Origin: Halopseudomonas xiamenensis
Lineage (GTDB): Bacteria > Pseudomonadota > Gammaproteobacteria > Pseudomonadales > Pseudomonadaceae
NCBI RefSeq assembly: GCF_014219065.1
Contig: NZ_JACLGO010000015.1
Location: forward strand, 32,670-96,669
Length of the DNA: 64,000 nucleotides
Reading direction: 5' to 3'
The notes under the pieces were generated by a model. The model was not told the DNA's origin. It worked only from the letters and a program-made list of their open reading frames with translations, and searched no databases. The position numbers and the translations under genes were made by a program. Positions 1-9,096 of the stretch are shown piece after piece (position 1 is the first letter of the stretch; each line of letters opens with the position of its first letter).

Positions 1-612
1 CAACGCCGGATTTAGGGCGGACAAGCCGGTGAAGCTATCTAGAACCCGCTGGTCTTGATCAAGCACTTGCTGGGCAGACATGACCCACTGCTCCGCTCCA
101 AGGCGGCTGAACGAAGCTATCTGATATCCCAGCAGCAGTTGACCTATATCACGGCTCAGAGCATGCAAACTGCTTTGCAGCTCTTCAGCATTATCGATAC
201 GCCTATAGTGCGCATCCAGTAGTTCCTGTAGGCGCGCATGGGAGTCCACCACAGGCAATAACCAGCGTGTATAGCCCGGAGACGTTCTTCGCAGTTCAAC
301 CTCCGACTGTGGTAGCTCGGCCGTGTCGGCCACGCTCGATTGCAGGCGGCTCAGTTCTGCGCTTACATCCTCAAGCCGCTGACTGGCGGCCAGGCTCTGT
401 AAGCGGGTCATGCCCTGCAGATATGCCTGCTTATTGCGCAGCTCATAAGGGCTACCGTTTTCGTTGAAATACACCAGAATGTTGGCGCATACCGAAAAGC
501 CCAACGAGCGCATCTCCTGTATCGCCTGCGCCGAACTCGCCTGTGTTGCATGGGCTGGCAACATCGCAACCAATAACGCAAAACCCCACGCGACCCACTT
601 GAATCCCTTCAT
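1..612 (-). CDS. Exported protein of unknown function, C-terminus beyond the window
   Basis: The frame is open from an ATG at 612 to the window edge, 204 codons without a stop. GGAGG lies 6 nt upstream of the ATG. Residues 1-22 look like a signal peptide (charged MKGFK start, hydrophobic core, AHA before a likely cleavage after residue 22), so the mature protein is probably periplasmic. The rest looks mainly helical, rich in Leu, Gln, Ser and Arg, with a single Cys near residue 42. I do not recognise a family. The gene follows the chemoreceptor gene by 32 nt on the same strand, so the two are probably cotranscribed and the product may help sense or bind a ligand; that is inference. Confidence 0.7.
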   Translation of the reverse strand, partial: MKGFKWVAWGFALLVAMLPAHATQASSAQAIQEMRSLGFSVCANILVYFNENGSPYELRNKQAYLQGMTRLQSLAASQRLEDVSAELSRLQSSVADTAELPQSEVELRRTSPGYTRWLLPVVDSHARLQELLDAHYRRIDNAEELQSSLHALSRDIGQLLLGYQIASFSRLGAEQWVMSAQQVLDQDQRVLDSFTGLSALNPAL

Positions 613-644
613 AAAAACCTCCAGCAAACTTGTCTGCGGCCCCT

Positions 645-2297
645 TCAGGTCCGGAAATGACTGACTGACAGCTCAAGCTCTCCTGCCAGCTCCCTTAGTG
701 ATGCCACGGCCGAGGTCACCTGATGGGAGATCAGATCCCCCTCTTCCGCCATTTTTGCGATTCGCTCTATACCCAGTGAAATATCCTTGCCGCCCTCATT
801 CTGTATCTGCACCGCCGAAGCGATTTCACTCACCCCCGTACTGGACGCGCCGACCAGACCAGCCGCCTCCAGCAGCACATTCTCCAGTTCCTGGAGCAGC
901 ACCTGGCTGCTATCCAGTGCTGCCGCACCTTCATCCAGCACTCGCGTGACACTCCCTGACTGGCTTTCGAGTTCATCGGTAAGCTCATTGATGGAGTTGG
1001 CCGCCACGGCCGAACGCTGGGCCAGAATACGCACCTCATCAGCCACAACGCTGAAACCGCGACCACTCTCCCCCGCCCGCGCGGCCTCGATCGCGGCATT
1101 CAGTGCCAGCAGATTGGTTTGTGCGGAAAGCTCCTTGACCCGGTTGATGCTGTCAGTAATGGCAGTGGTGCTGGAGACGAAATCGCCGACCGATAGGGTG
1201 ATCGCGGCGAAAGCATCCCGCACCCGGCAGATTTCATCCAGCAGCCTGGCCAAAGCTGAACGGCCATTCTCTGCCCCTCGCATACTGGCGTCGGCTGAAG
1301 ACCGCAAATTTTCTGCATGCGAGGCAATGGAAGCGATACCCACGCTCATCTGCTCAACGGTGGATGAGGCCTGAATGGCCGCACCGGCCTGCTCATTGGC
1401 ACCCCGTGCCACCTCATTGGAGGTGGTCACCAGCTCCTCCGCGGAGGCTCCGACCGACTCGGCAATACGCGTCACTTGCTGCACTGCCCTCTGCAGACTG
1501 ATGATCAGCGCATTGAAGGCCATGGCTGTCTGGGCTATCTCGTCCCTGCCTGTCACCTCGACACGATGAGTCAGATCGCCGTCCCGCAGCTTGATAGCAG
1601 CCTGCTCGATCGCCTTGATAGAGCGCAGAATCTGATGACGCACCAGTAGCCCGACAACGAGCGCCAGTGCGATGGCGACCAGAACCGCAACCGCCAATGC
1701 CGTAGTAACTGATTTAGCAGTCGCGTCTGCCGATGTGAACGACATGCTGGCCAACTCCTTCTGCTGATCCAGATACAGGTTAAGGAGGCCGACCAAGCGC
1801 GTATAATCCGCCCTTACATAGCCTAGCTGCGATGGGGCCAGATACGGATTGTTCAGTGACGCGTCCGCGAGCTGCTCTACTCCCCCGCCAAACGCCACTG
1901 CCTGTTCCTGCAGGTTCTGGTAGAGCACCATCTCCTCTGCAGTGAGGCTCGCTGACTCAGACAGACCCTGCTCGATCCCTGCCAACATATCCTTCACACT
2001 GGCCCGCATGTCTTCCACGTAAAACTGCATTTCTTCTTCGGAGACATTACCCTCGCTCTGAATGACCTGAACCACAGCCGCGTAAGAGCCGACCATCGCT
2101 GCCTGAGAAGCGGCTGCAATGTCCAGTGCGCGCTGGTATTGACTGAAGCGGACATGCTCCACCTGGTGCAGCACAGCCTGCTGCCGCTTGAGCCCGTCAT
2201 AAGCAACAGCGGAGATAACGATAAGCAGGAAAACAATCAGTGCGGGGGCAAATAAAAGCTTCGCGCCAATGGAAAAGCGGCTGAGCCATGGCATCAT
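645..2297 (-). CDS. Methyl-accepting chemotaxis protein
   Basis: A transmembrane chemoreceptor of 550 residues that would signal to CheA/CheW. It begins with a short cytoplasmic stretch and a first membrane helix (about 11-33). A helical periplasmic sensor region follows (about 35-195), of the four-helix-bundle size, then a second helix (about 198-219), a HAMP domain (about 220-272) and a long cytoplasmic coiled coil. The highly conserved hairpin tip is present ([16 protein letters not shown], followed by GRGF.VVADEVR). There is no C-terminal CheR/CheB tether pentapeptide; it ends SVSHFRT. GAACGAGG upstream supports the tandem-ATG start. The ligand is unknown. Its position beside a catabolic cluster suggests taxis towards that substrate, which is only inference. 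Confidence 0.93.
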   Translation of the reverse strand: MMPWLSRFSIGAKLLFAPALIVFLLIVISAVAYDGLKRQQAVLHQVEHVRFSQYQRALDIAAASQAAMVGSYAAVVQVIQSEGNVSEEEMQFYVEDMRASVKDMLAGIEQGLSESASLTAEEMVLYQNLQEQAVAFGGGVEQLADASLNNPYLAPSQLGYVRADYTRLVGLLNLYLDQQKELASMSFTSADATAKSVTTALAVAVLVAIALALVVGLLVRHQILRSIKAIEQAAIKLRDGDLTHRVEVTGRDEIAQTAMAFNALIISLQRAVQQVTRIAESVGASAEELVTTSNEVARGANEQAGAAIQASSTVEQMSVGIASIASHAENLRSSADASMRGAENGRSALARLLDEICRVRDAFAAITLSVGDFVSSTTAITDSINRVKELSAQTNLLALNAAIEAARAGESGRGFSVVADEVRILAQRSAVAANSINELTDELESQSGSVTRVLDEGAAALDSSQVLLQELENVLLEAAGLVGASSTGVSEIASAVQIQNEGGKDISLGIERIAKMAEEGDLISHQVTSAVASLRELAGELELSVSHFRT

Positions 2298-2464
2298 TAT
2301 GGTACCTCGTTCCTTTTATTATTGTTGTGCTGCGGGAAAGGTGCCCGCGGTGTGGACAATCCGATCCTTATGCAATATTCTGACATCAGTATACAGTTCT
2401 GCAGTCAGAAATTGGTAGCATTTCTCCGATAAGCTGATGCCATAAAAAAAATGAAGGACAGCGT

Positions 2465-3742
2465 ATGAATCATTCAAGCAATAGCGCCGCCATCGATTTT
2501 TCGGAATTTAGAACCAGTTGGCGGGTACTCATCCTGGCCTTGCTAGGCATTGGCATCAGCATCAATTCCTCATTGCTTTATGGCTTCGGAACCCTTGTCG
2601 TTCCGTTGGAAGAAGCCTTTGGCTGGAGCAGAAGTGCGCTGCAGGTAGCTATTACCTTTCTATTCGTGGGCGCAGTTATCTCGTTGCAACTGGTAGGCTG
2701 GTTCAATTTGCGTTTTGGGATCAAGAAAGTAACCGCAATTTCCACGTGCTTGACGGTGCTGGGTTATTTGGCGGCCACCCAGCTCGGTGAGTCGATCTGG
2801 AGCCTTTATCTGGCATTCACGATCATTCCGATATTGAGTATTGGCAACCTCGCTGTCACCTGGACTCAGTTACTCAACATGTGGTTTGAGAAGAATCGCG
2901 GTCTGGCGTTGGCTATTGGCCTCTCAGGAACCGGCCTCGCCGCAGCTACTGTCCCACCGTTGCTTTCCTGGGGCATTGGCATCTGGGGCTGGCAAGCAGC
3001 CTTTATCATGCTGGCCATGATCAACCTGCTTCTGCTGTTACCCCTCACCATCTGGTGGTTTTCGGTTCCAAAACCAAAGAGCCATAAAAGCGAAGCTGAC
3101 AAGCAGGCGGCCCTGCGCAGTATTACCGGAATGACGTTCAAGGAAGGCTTCACCTCGAAGAACTTCTGGATCTGCAATATTGCCCTGGCGCTGGTGATGT
3201 CGGTGGTTATTGGGATGGTTACCAATACCATACCCATCTTGCGTGACCTCGGGCTCTCTGCAGAAGAAGCCGGCCTGGTATTCAGTGGTTTCGGTATTTC
3301 ACTGGTTTTTGGACGAATCCTAGTCGGCTATCTGCTGGATCGCGTGTGGGCCCCAGGCATATCGGCCATCAGTCTGGCCATGCCTGCCATTGGCTGCCTG
3401 ATCCTGCTCAGCGGAACAACCGATTTCACCTTGCTCTTGCTGGCAGCAATTGCAATTGGCTTTGGTGCAGGTGCCGAGTTCGATATTGCCGCATTTTTGG
3501 TCGCCCGCTATTTCGGGCTGAAAGAGTACGGCCGGCTGTATGGCTTTCATATCGGCTTATTGACCGCTACGGCGGCTGCGGCCCCTTTATTGTTTGCCGC
3601 CTTCTTGAGCCAGACGGGGTCGTATACAACCATGCTCGTTTACTGTCTTGTCTGCTCGATTGTGGGCCCACTGATGCTTCTGACCTTGGGTCGAGCCCCC
3701 CAATTTGAAACCCAACCCCCACTCAAGCCTGCTGTGGCCTGA
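2465..3742 (+). CDS. MFS transporter (paralogue of the one at 30644)
   Basis: Major facilitator superfamily permease of 425 residues with about 12 predicted membrane helices and a hydrophilic loop near residues 200-225 separating the two six-helix halves. It closely resembles the MFS protein encoded at 30644-31909: both have a ...PLE.A.GW.RS.LQ.AIT... stretch near the N-terminus and GAGAEFDIAAFL followed by ARYFG near the C-terminus. It would move a small organic acid or related molecule across the inner membrane; the substrate is unknown. AAGGA precedes the ATG. The ferredoxin gene starts 22 nt after the stop, so transporter, ferredoxin and ferredoxin reductase probably form one operon, linking uptake or efflux to an oxygenase electron chain. 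Confidence 0.88.
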   Translation: MNHSSNSAAIDFSEFRTSWRVLILALLGIGISINSSLLYGFGTLVVPLEEAFGWSRSALQVAITFLFVGAVISLQLVGWFNLRFGIKKVTAISTCLTVLGYLAATQLGESIWSLYLAFTIIPILSIGNLAVTWTQLLNMWFEKNRGLALAIGLSGTGLAAATVPPLLSWGIGIWGWQAAFIMLAMINLLLLLPLTIWWFSVPKPKSHKSEADKQAALRSITGMTFKEGFTSKNFWICNIALALVMSVVIGMVTNTIPILRDLGLSAEEAGLVFSGFGISLVFGRILVGYLLDRVWAPGISAISLAMPAIGCLILLSGTTDFTLLLLAAIAIGFGAGAEFDIAAFLVARYFGLKEYGRLYGFHIGLLTATAAAAPLLFAAFLSQTGSYTTMLVYCLVCSIVGPLMLLTLGRAPQFETQPPLKPAVA

Positions 3743-3764
3743 AACCGTTGACTGGAGAAAAACA

Positions 3765-4085
3765 ATGCCAACGATAACGCTGATCGAACATAACGGTACC
3801 CAACATTCCATTGTCGGTGAAGTGGGCCAATCCGTGATGCAAGCCGCCATGAATGCCATGATTCCCGGCATCCAGGGAGACTGCGGCGGTGCCTGCAGTT
3901 GCGCAACCTGCCATGCATTCGTTGACGAGGCCTGGGTGAACTCTGTACCACAAGCGGAAGAATGCGAGTCCGATATGCTTGAGTTCGCCAGTACACGCCA
4001 GGATAACAGCCGCCTTACCTGCCAGCTTGTCATTCAGGATGATATGGACGGCATAGTGCTGCGCCTGCCTGAATCTCAATACTGA
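3765..4085 (+). CDS. [2Fe-2S] ferredoxin, adrenodoxin/putidaredoxin type
   Basis: A small electron carrier of 106 residues. Ligands are C40, C46, C49 (C-x5-C-x2-C within GDCGGACSCATCH) and C86, the spacing of vertebrate-type/putidaredoxin ferredoxins that serve class I cytochromes P450 and some Rieske oxygenases. The ATG at 3765 is chosen because GGAG lies 8 nt upstream and the family begins with a MPxI-type strand; the frame extends upstream into the MFS gene without a ribosome binding site. The cognate reductase begins 17 nt downstream. The only P450 in the window is at 17895, so this pair may feed it from a distance. A second ferredoxin of the same type is at 60089. Confidence 0.93.
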   Translation: MPTITLIEHNGTQHSIVGEVGQSVMQAAMNAMIPGIQGDCGGACSCATCHAFVDEAWVNSVPQAEECESDMLEFASTRQDNSRLTCQLVIQDDMDGIVLRLPESQY

Positions 4086-4102
4086 CGTACTCAGGAGTTG
4101 AT

Positions 4103-5338
4103 ATGTCGCTTTCGTCAGTTGTAATTGTCGGTGCCGGCCAGGCAGGTTTCCAGGTTGCCGCATCCCTGCGCCAAGGAGGCTTTTCCGGGCACATCTCGCT
4201 GATCAATAATGAACCTGGCTTGCCCTACCAACGCCCGCCGCTATCAAAAGCTTATCTACTGGGCAAAATAGCCACATCCAACCTGGCCTTTCGCCCGGAA
4301 GCTTTTTTCGATCAGCAACAGATAGAGTTGCTGCAGGACGATGCCATCACTATTGACCGGCAGAACCGGCATGTCGTTTTGGCCAGTGGCAAGAGCCTGC
4401 AATACGATCATCTGGTACTGGCTACAGGCGCGCACAACCGCCCTCTTTCGGTACCCGGCGATGACCTTCAAGGTGTATTTGGCATCAAGACCCTGGCCGA
4501 CGCCGACGCGCTGGCCCCCAGGGTAAAAGACGCTCGTAACGTCGTGGTGATTGGCTCAGGCTTCATCGGTCTGGAATTTGCCGCCGTTGCCGCGGCATTG
4601 GGAGCGTCGGTTCATGTGGTGGATCTCGGGGATCGGCCCATGGCCAGGGCGGTTTCCAGCGACATGGCCGCCGTTTTCCGCCAGACACATGAATCCTGGG
4701 GCGTCCAGTTTCATTTTCATCAGGGCGTCACCCGACTCATCGGCGAAAATGGCCAGATTACCGCGATTGAAACCACTGACGGCAAGGTATTGCCCGCCGA
4801 ACTCCTAGTCTACGGCATCGGTGTCATACCCAATATAACCATCGCCAATGAGGCGGGACTGGCAATCGAGAACGGTATCAAGGTCGACGCTAACCTGCTG
4901 ACCTCCGATCCGCACATATCGGCCATAGGCGACGTTGCCTGTTTCCCATGCATCCAGAATGAAGGTGAGCATACCCGTATCGAATCAGTGCCTAACGCTA
5001 TGGAACAGGCGCGAACCCTAGCCAGCAGGCTCTTGGGCAACGCCAAGCCATTTGATGCAGTACCCTGGTTCTGGACTGATCAAGGTAACCTGAAATTGCA
5101 GATCGCTGGCCTTTCCACCGGCTATGACAGCACGGTCAGACTGGGTTCGGAAGCAACACAGCAGTTCTCGGTACTGTGTTTCCGTAAGGGCCAGTTGGTT
5201 GCTGTCGAATCCTGCAATCGTCCCGGGGATCACCTGGCAGGAAAAAAAATTCTCTCTCGTCCACCGGAGCTTACCTCTGCCGAGGCCAGCGCACCCGGCT
5301 TCGATCTCAAAATCTGGGAACTGGCTCATCGTCCTTAG
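4103..5338 (+). CDS. FAD-dependent ferredoxin reductase (putidaredoxin reductase type)
   Basis: NAD(P)H:ferredoxin oxidoreductase of 411 residues that passes electrons to the preceding ferredoxin. Two dinucleotide-binding folds are visible: GxGxxG at residues 10-15 (VGAGQAG) for FAD and a second near residue 150 (VIGSGFIGLEFA) for NAD(P)H. The ATG motif of the family (LATGAHNRPL) and the FAD-contacting SAIGDVA stretch are present, followed by a C-terminal reductase domain containing VPWFWTDQ. CAGGAG precedes the ATG by 6 nt. Its length is typical of the family (about 400). Adjacent ferredoxin and reductase genes usually form a dedicated monooxygenase electron chain. Confidence 0.94.
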   Translation: MSLSSVVIVGAGQAGFQVAASLRQGGFSGHISLINNEPGLPYQRPPLSKAYLLGKIATSNLAFRPEAFFDQQQIELLQDDAITIDRQNRHVVLASGKSLQYDHLVLATGAHNRPLSVPGDDLQGVFGIKTLADADALAPRVKDARNVVVIGSGFIGLEFAAVAAALGASVHVVDLGDRPMARAVSSDMAAVFRQTHESWGVQFHFHQGVTRLIGENGQITAIETTDGKVLPAELLVYGIGVIPNITIANEAGLAIENGIKVDANLLTSDPHISAIGDVACFPCIQNEGEHTRIESVPNAMEQARTLASRLLGNAKPFDAVPWFWTDQGNLKLQIAGLSTGYDSTVRLGSEATQQFSVLCFRKGQLVAVESCNRPGDHLAGKKILSRPPELTSAEASAPGFDLKIWELAHRP

Positions 5339-5354
5339 TCAGTGATTGTTTAAC

Positions 5355-5385
5355 CCCGGACACCCACCAGGATGAAAGGGGTTTT
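5355..5385 (+). terminator. Weak hairpin with T-run after the ferredoxin reductase gene
   Basis: AACCCC and GGGGTT, separated by a 19-nt loop, are followed by a TTTTTC tract. The stem is short, so read-through into the MFS gene at 5406 is likely. Confidence 0.35.
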
Positions 5386-5405
5386 TCAATTCAGGAGCCA
5401 GCAGT

Positions 5406-6599
5406 TTGGATACCCGTACCACAGCCCCTACGCAGCCCACGCTGTCGATCATTTTCATCGTCTGCTTCAACTTCATGTCATATGTGGCCAGCGGACTGCC
5501 TTTGGCGGTACTGCCCGGCTTTATCCTCAACGAACTCGAATTCGGCACTGTCTGGGCTGGTATCGTGATCGGTGCACAGTATGTGGGAACACTGCTGTCT
5601 CGACCATTGGCCGGCTTGCTTGCCGATCGCTTCGGGGCCAAATCCGCTGTCATCATTGGACTCGTCGCCCTCGTTCTTTGCGGGATACTGACCACACTGG
5701 CCATCGTGATGTATTCCTCGCCCTGGCTCAGCATTTGGCTCCTACTCGGCACCCGCGTGATCCAAGGCTTCGCTTCAGCGATGGTTTCCACTCCGTGCTG
5801 TACCTGGGCTATCGGCTTGCACGGCAAACCGCATACCGCACGGGTAATGTCTTGGAACGGCATTGCCGCCTATGGCGGTATCGCCGTCGGCGCGCCACTG
5901 GGGGTGTTGATCAGAGACCAGTTCAACCTGGCCAGCATCGGGATGTGCATCGTATTGCTCGGACTGTTTGCGCTACTGGTGGCGGTCGTCAGACGCCCCG
6001 CGCCGCTGGGGCGCGGCGAGCGACTACCCTTTCTCCACGTGTTGTGCTCGGTATTGCCCAACGGTCTGGTACTGGTCTGCAGTTCGGCCGGTTTCGGCAG
6101 TCTGACCGCCTTCATCGCGCTCTATTTTGATAGTCTCGGCTGGTCGAACGCCGCTTGGTGCCTGACGGGCTTTGGTATCGCCTTTATCTTTGCCAGGCTC
6201 GCCACGCCCAATGTGATACCACGTTTCGGTGGCTATCCTGTCGTGAAGCTATGTCTTTCAATACAAGGCTTGGGGCTGCTGCTGGTTTGGCTGGCACCCT
6301 TGCCCGAGGTCGCGATTCTCGGTGCATCCCTCACTGGGCTGGGAGTGTCCTGGGTATACCCGGGACTGGCGGTGGAAACGCTGGCACGCACCCCGGACGC
6401 CAATCGCAATTCCGCACTGAGCGCGCTTTCGCTGTTCTTCGATATAGCGGTGGGTTTGGCAGGTCCGTTGATGGGGCTGCTCGCTGCCAGTTCAGGTTTC
6501 GCCGAGGTTTTTCTCGGTTCGGCGCTGCTGGCAGGCGCCGGTTTCATACTGGTTATGGCCCTGCGCCGGGCGGCCCGCCAGCCAGTACTGACATCCTGA
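5406..6599 (+). CDS. MFS transporter, TTG start
   Basis: A permease of 397 residues with about 12 membrane helices and the MFS motif A region LADRFGAKSAV after helix 2. It resembles the YfcJ/arabinose-efflux-like group. No ATG lies in a credible position. The TTG at 5406 has CAGGAG 6 nt upstream and gives a hydrophilic N-terminus of about 15 residues before the first helix, so TTG is the likely start. It follows the ferredoxin reductase by 67 nt and may be cotranscribed. The substrate cannot be read from the sequence. The C-terminal residues are basic (RRAARQP), consistent with a cytoplasmic tail. Confidence 0.85.
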   Translation: MDTRTTAPTQPTLSIIFIVCFNFMSYVASGLPLAVLPGFILNELEFGTVWAGIVIGAQYVGTLLSRPLAGLLADRFGAKSAVIIGLVALVLCGILTTLAIVMYSSPWLSIWLLLGTRVIQGFASAMVSTPCCTWAIGLHGKPHTARVMSWNGIAAYGGIAVGAPLGVLIRDQFNLASIGMCIVLLGLFALLVAVVRRPAPLGRGERLPFLHVLCSVLPNGLVLVCSSAGFGSLTAFIALYFDSLGWSNAAWCLTGFGIAFIFARLATPNVIPRFGGYPVVKLCLSIQGLGLLLVWLAPLPEVAILGASLTGLGVSWVYPGLAVETLARTPDANRNSALSALSLFFDIAVGLAGPLMGLLAASSGFAEVFLGSALLAGAGFILVMALRRAARQPVLTS

Positions 6600-6657
6600 G
6601 CCCAAGACAGCCTGCATCCTCAGGTTCAGCAAAGAGCAAGTAGTCCACACACGTCAT

Positions 6658-6702
6658 CTGAGTGATCGCTACGGACGCAAGTTACCGCTATATTTGGTCT
6701 TC
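6658..6702 (+). pseudogene. Relic of a Bcr/CflA-family MFS gene
   Basis: A fragment of about 45 nt encodes LSDRYGRKLPLY, the loop 2-3 signature of Bcr/CflA drug exporters, with no gene around it. Positions 6659-6681 match 12702-12724, inside the intact Bcr/CflA gene, over 23 consecutive bases. The match continues for about 20 bases with three mismatches and one deleted T. The frame reaches a stop soon after and has no start or ribosome binding site. This is most simply a remnant of a duplicated or recombined transporter gene. Confidence 0.6.
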
Positions 6703-6836
6703 CCTGAAAGCCTACATATCTTATCTCCCCTGCTCTCGGCTCCTGCTACGCATGGGATATGCGGCAAATAAGCCAGCACCACATATTTTCATACTCCAGC
6801 CAAAATCACTTTACAAAATAAACACAGTATATATTA

Positions 6837-6850
6837 TGACAACATTGTCA
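6837..6850. promoter_or_regulatory. Candidate TetR-type operator upstream of the flavin monooxygenase
   Basis: TGACAA-CA-TTGTCA, a 14-bp palindrome, lies 26 nt upstream of the ATG at 6877. It follows an A/T-rich stretch (TATATATTATG) that could hold a -10 element. The TetR gene at 8149, immediately downstream of the monooxygenase gene, is the obvious candidate ligand. Confidence 0.4.
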
Positions 6851-6876
6851 CTGTGATAAAAAATACAAGGTGAGAA

Positions 6877-8097
6877 ATGCAAATAGCCCACGAGACATCC
6901 GAAGACCTCCACCCCACTCCCGTAACGGCCGTACGCAAGCTGTTGCCACTAATCGAAAGGCATGCCGCGCAATGTGAGCAGGAAGGCCGTGTCCTGGATG
7001 AGGTAATTGAGGCACTGGAGCAGGCCGGGCTGTTCCAGATGATGTTTCCCAAACGGGCTGGAGGATCGGGGCACAAGATCATCACTCACATCGAAACTGT
7101 GGCCGAAATAGCAAAGGCTTGCCCTGGCACCGCCTGGGCCTTCAGCCTGCTTTCCGGAGTAACCGCGTCAGTCGCATCCATGCCCCCGGCAATTTCAGAG
7201 TTGGTCTTCAAGACAGGGGCAGAGCGAGTTTGCAGCGTCGCTGCGCAAACCGGCACTGCGCAGGCAACAGAAGATGGGTATGCCATCAGTGGCCGATGGG
7301 GATACGCATCGGGCTGTCTGCACGCCGACTGGGCACTCAACGGGGTAAAAATCATCGACGAGCAGGACCAGGTAATTGATGCCGGGTTCGCCCTCATGCC
7401 ACTGCAGCATCCACAGGTGCGAATCGAGAACACATGGCATGTAGCCGGAGTTTGTGGCTCCGGCAGTAACACCGTCGTTGCGGAAAATATCGTAGTCGCC
7501 CCCATTCAGATATTGCGCTATTCCGAACTGCGACGCAGCAACGCGGCTGATCCCAAGGTACTGGCTGCCATGGAGCCCAGAGATCGCTGGCCAGTCGAAC
7601 CTCTTTTTCCTCTAGGCGTCCTCGCTCCTATGCTGGGCGCCGCCAGCGCCATGCTGGAAAAGGTTCGGAAGAGCTTGCCCGAACGCCAGATCATCGGCTG
7701 GCGCTACGACAGCCAGAGCGAGTCGCAGGTGTTCGTACAGCAACTGGGTGAGGCTGCAATGGAAATCGATTCCGCTTGGCTGCATATCCGCCGTGCTGCG
7801 GAGCAAATTGACAATACTGCACAGATAGCCCCATTGAACGGCTTTGAAAAAGCCTGTATTCAGGCGGACTGCGGCTATGCCATGGGTCTCCTGCGCAAAG
7901 CAGGCGAGCGTCTGATGGACATCGCCGGCCCCGCCGCGTTTGCTCAGAACAATTCCCTGCAACGCCTGTGGCGAGATCTGAATGTGGGCAGTCGTCATAC
8001 CGCACTGAACACAAGACTTTCACTCGAACTCTATGGACGCGCTCTGACCGAACGGGAATCGAATCTTCTACTTTTACCCGAAATAAAGAGACAATAA
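6877..8097 (+). CDS. Flavin-dependent monooxygenase, oxygenase component (HsaA/HpaB-like, acyl-CoA dehydrogenase fold)
   Basis: A 406-residue protein with the acyl-CoA dehydrogenase fold, in the group D two-component hydroxylase branch: F..MFPKRAGGSG near residue 50, CPGTAWAFSLL near 85-95, ISGRWGYASGC near 138-148, then a helical C-terminal domain with ...RLWRDLNVGSRH. Proteins of this type (HsaA of steroid degradation, 4-hydroxyphenylacetate hydroxylases) use FADH2 or FMNH2 supplied by a separate reductase to hydroxylate aromatic rings. A matching reductase domain is encoded at 10540-11838. AAGGTGAG precedes the ATG. True acyl-CoA dehydrogenases are less likely because the sequence lacks their usual C-terminal YEGT-type motif. 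The substrate is unknown. Confidence 0.85.
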   Translation: MQIAHETSEDLHPTPVTAVRKLLPLIERHAAQCEQEGRVLDEVIEALEQAGLFQMMFPKRAGGSGHKIITHIETVAEIAKACPGTAWAFSLLSGVTASVASMPPAISELVFKTGAERVCSVAAQTGTAQATEDGYAISGRWGYASGCLHADWALNGVKIIDEQDQVIDAGFALMPLQHPQVRIENTWHVAGVCGSGSNTVVAENIVVAPIQILRYSELRRSNAADPKVLAAMEPRDRWPVEPLFPLGVLAPMLGAASAMLEKVRKSLPERQIIGWRYDSQSESQVFVQQLGEAAMEIDSAWLHIRRAAEQIDNTAQIAPLNGFEKACIQADCGYAMGLLRKAGERLMDIAGPAAFAQNNSLQRLWRDLNVGSRHTALNTRLSLELYGRALTERESNLLLLPEIKRQ

Positions 8098-8148
8098 AGG
8101 TTCCCCTCCGCACACGGCCGGTTCGAACTTTGACGGATAGGAATTGAG

Positions 8149-8850
8149 ATGAACAACGAAACTGCACGCCCGACCAAGATGGACGAAGAGCTCGATTTTC
8201 GGGTGAGAGTCGCTCGCGAGAAGCGTGAACGCATGCGACAGCGCCTGCTCTTCGCAGCACTGGATGTATTTCTGGTGAGCGAACGCACTAAACCGCCAGT
8301 TATTGATGATGTCATTCTCAAGGCCGGGGTTTCTAGAGGAACCTTCTACAAATACTTCGACTCTCTGGATGAGGTGCTGGCAGAGCTCGGCCAGCAAATG
8401 GCAGATGAGATGATCGAAACCTATGAGCGGATTTTTGCGCAGCTTTCCGACCCTGCCGCCAAGGTAGTTGCCGGACCGCTTCTGTCGCTTACCCATGCCG
8501 GCATGCAACCACAGAAGGTGGCATTCACCTCAAAGGTCGATTTTGTCGGCTACCTGTCTCTCAGCAAGCGCCTCGGCAGCATTGTCACAGCCTGCCTGAA
8601 TGAAGCTAAACAGAGCGGTGCCGTACACTTCGCGTCACTTGATGCCGCTACCGATTACATCATCGGGGCCACGGTCGAAGGCTCACGAAGAATGATGCAT
8701 AACCAACTGTTCGATAAGGAATACCTGCATGAATTGGTATTGCTTATCATGCGTGGATTTGGCATGAGCAACGAACAGGCCACGCAGGCAATCAATATCG
8801 CATGGGAACAACTCAACAGCCATTCTGACAACTTGCCCTGGTGGCACTGA
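8149..8850 (+). CDS. TetR/AcrR family regulator
   Basis: A transcription factor of 233 residues. The helix-turn-helix lies near residues 46-66 (IDDVILKAGVSRGTFYKYF), preceded by a basic stretch (REKRERMRQR). The C-terminal part is the variable helical ligand and dimer domain. AGGA precedes the ATG. It sits 51 nt after the flavin monooxygenase gene and before a DUF1329 gene, so it probably controls this local group and may bind the palindrome at 6837-6850. The ligand is likely to be the pathway substrate or a metabolite; this is inference. Confidence 0.92.
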   Translation: MNNETARPTKMDEELDFRVRVAREKRERMRQRLLFAALDVFLVSERTKPPVIDDVILKAGVSRGTFYKYFDSLDEVLAELGQQMADEMIETYERIFAQLSDPAAKVVAGPLLSLTHAGMQPQKVAFTSKVDFVGYLSLSKRLGSIVTACLNEAKQSGAVHFASLDAATDYIIGATVEGSRRMMHNQLFDKEYLHELVLLIMRGFGMSNEQATQAINIAWEQLNSHSDNLPWWH

Positions 8851-9043
8851 CGGGGCAGCCATTTCAAGCGGGAGGAAAGAAGGAGATGCCATTAAATAAA
8901 AACCTGAAGTTCTAAACACACAAAATTACAGGCAATGGCTCGACTATAGCTGGAACTCTCTCATTGCCGGTAACAACCACCTCTCCGAACTCAAGACGTT
9001 CGCGACTGATGTCGTGATCTAGGAGTCGTGTTCCCAAAATAAA

Positions 9044-9051
9044 AACAAGAA
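9044..9051 (+). promoter_or_regulatory. Candidate Hfq/Crc catabolite-repression (CA) motif
   Basis: AACAAGAA, preceded by further A-rich sequence, fits the AANAANAA consensus and lies 46 nt before the start of the DUF1329 gene. Confidence 0.4.
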
Positions 9052-9096
9052 AGCCGACCTCTCTTGCCTGTAAGACGGGTCAGCCAGGAGATGAAA

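Noticed and set aside
6662..6856. Open frame of 64 codons in the intergenic region
   Set aside because: It lies in a different frame over the Bcr/CflA relic and an A/T-rich promoter region, has no ribosome binding site and no recognisable protein character.
8851..9096. Short ORF of nine codons after GAAGGAG near 8886
   Set aside because: Too short to support, with no conservation evidence available.
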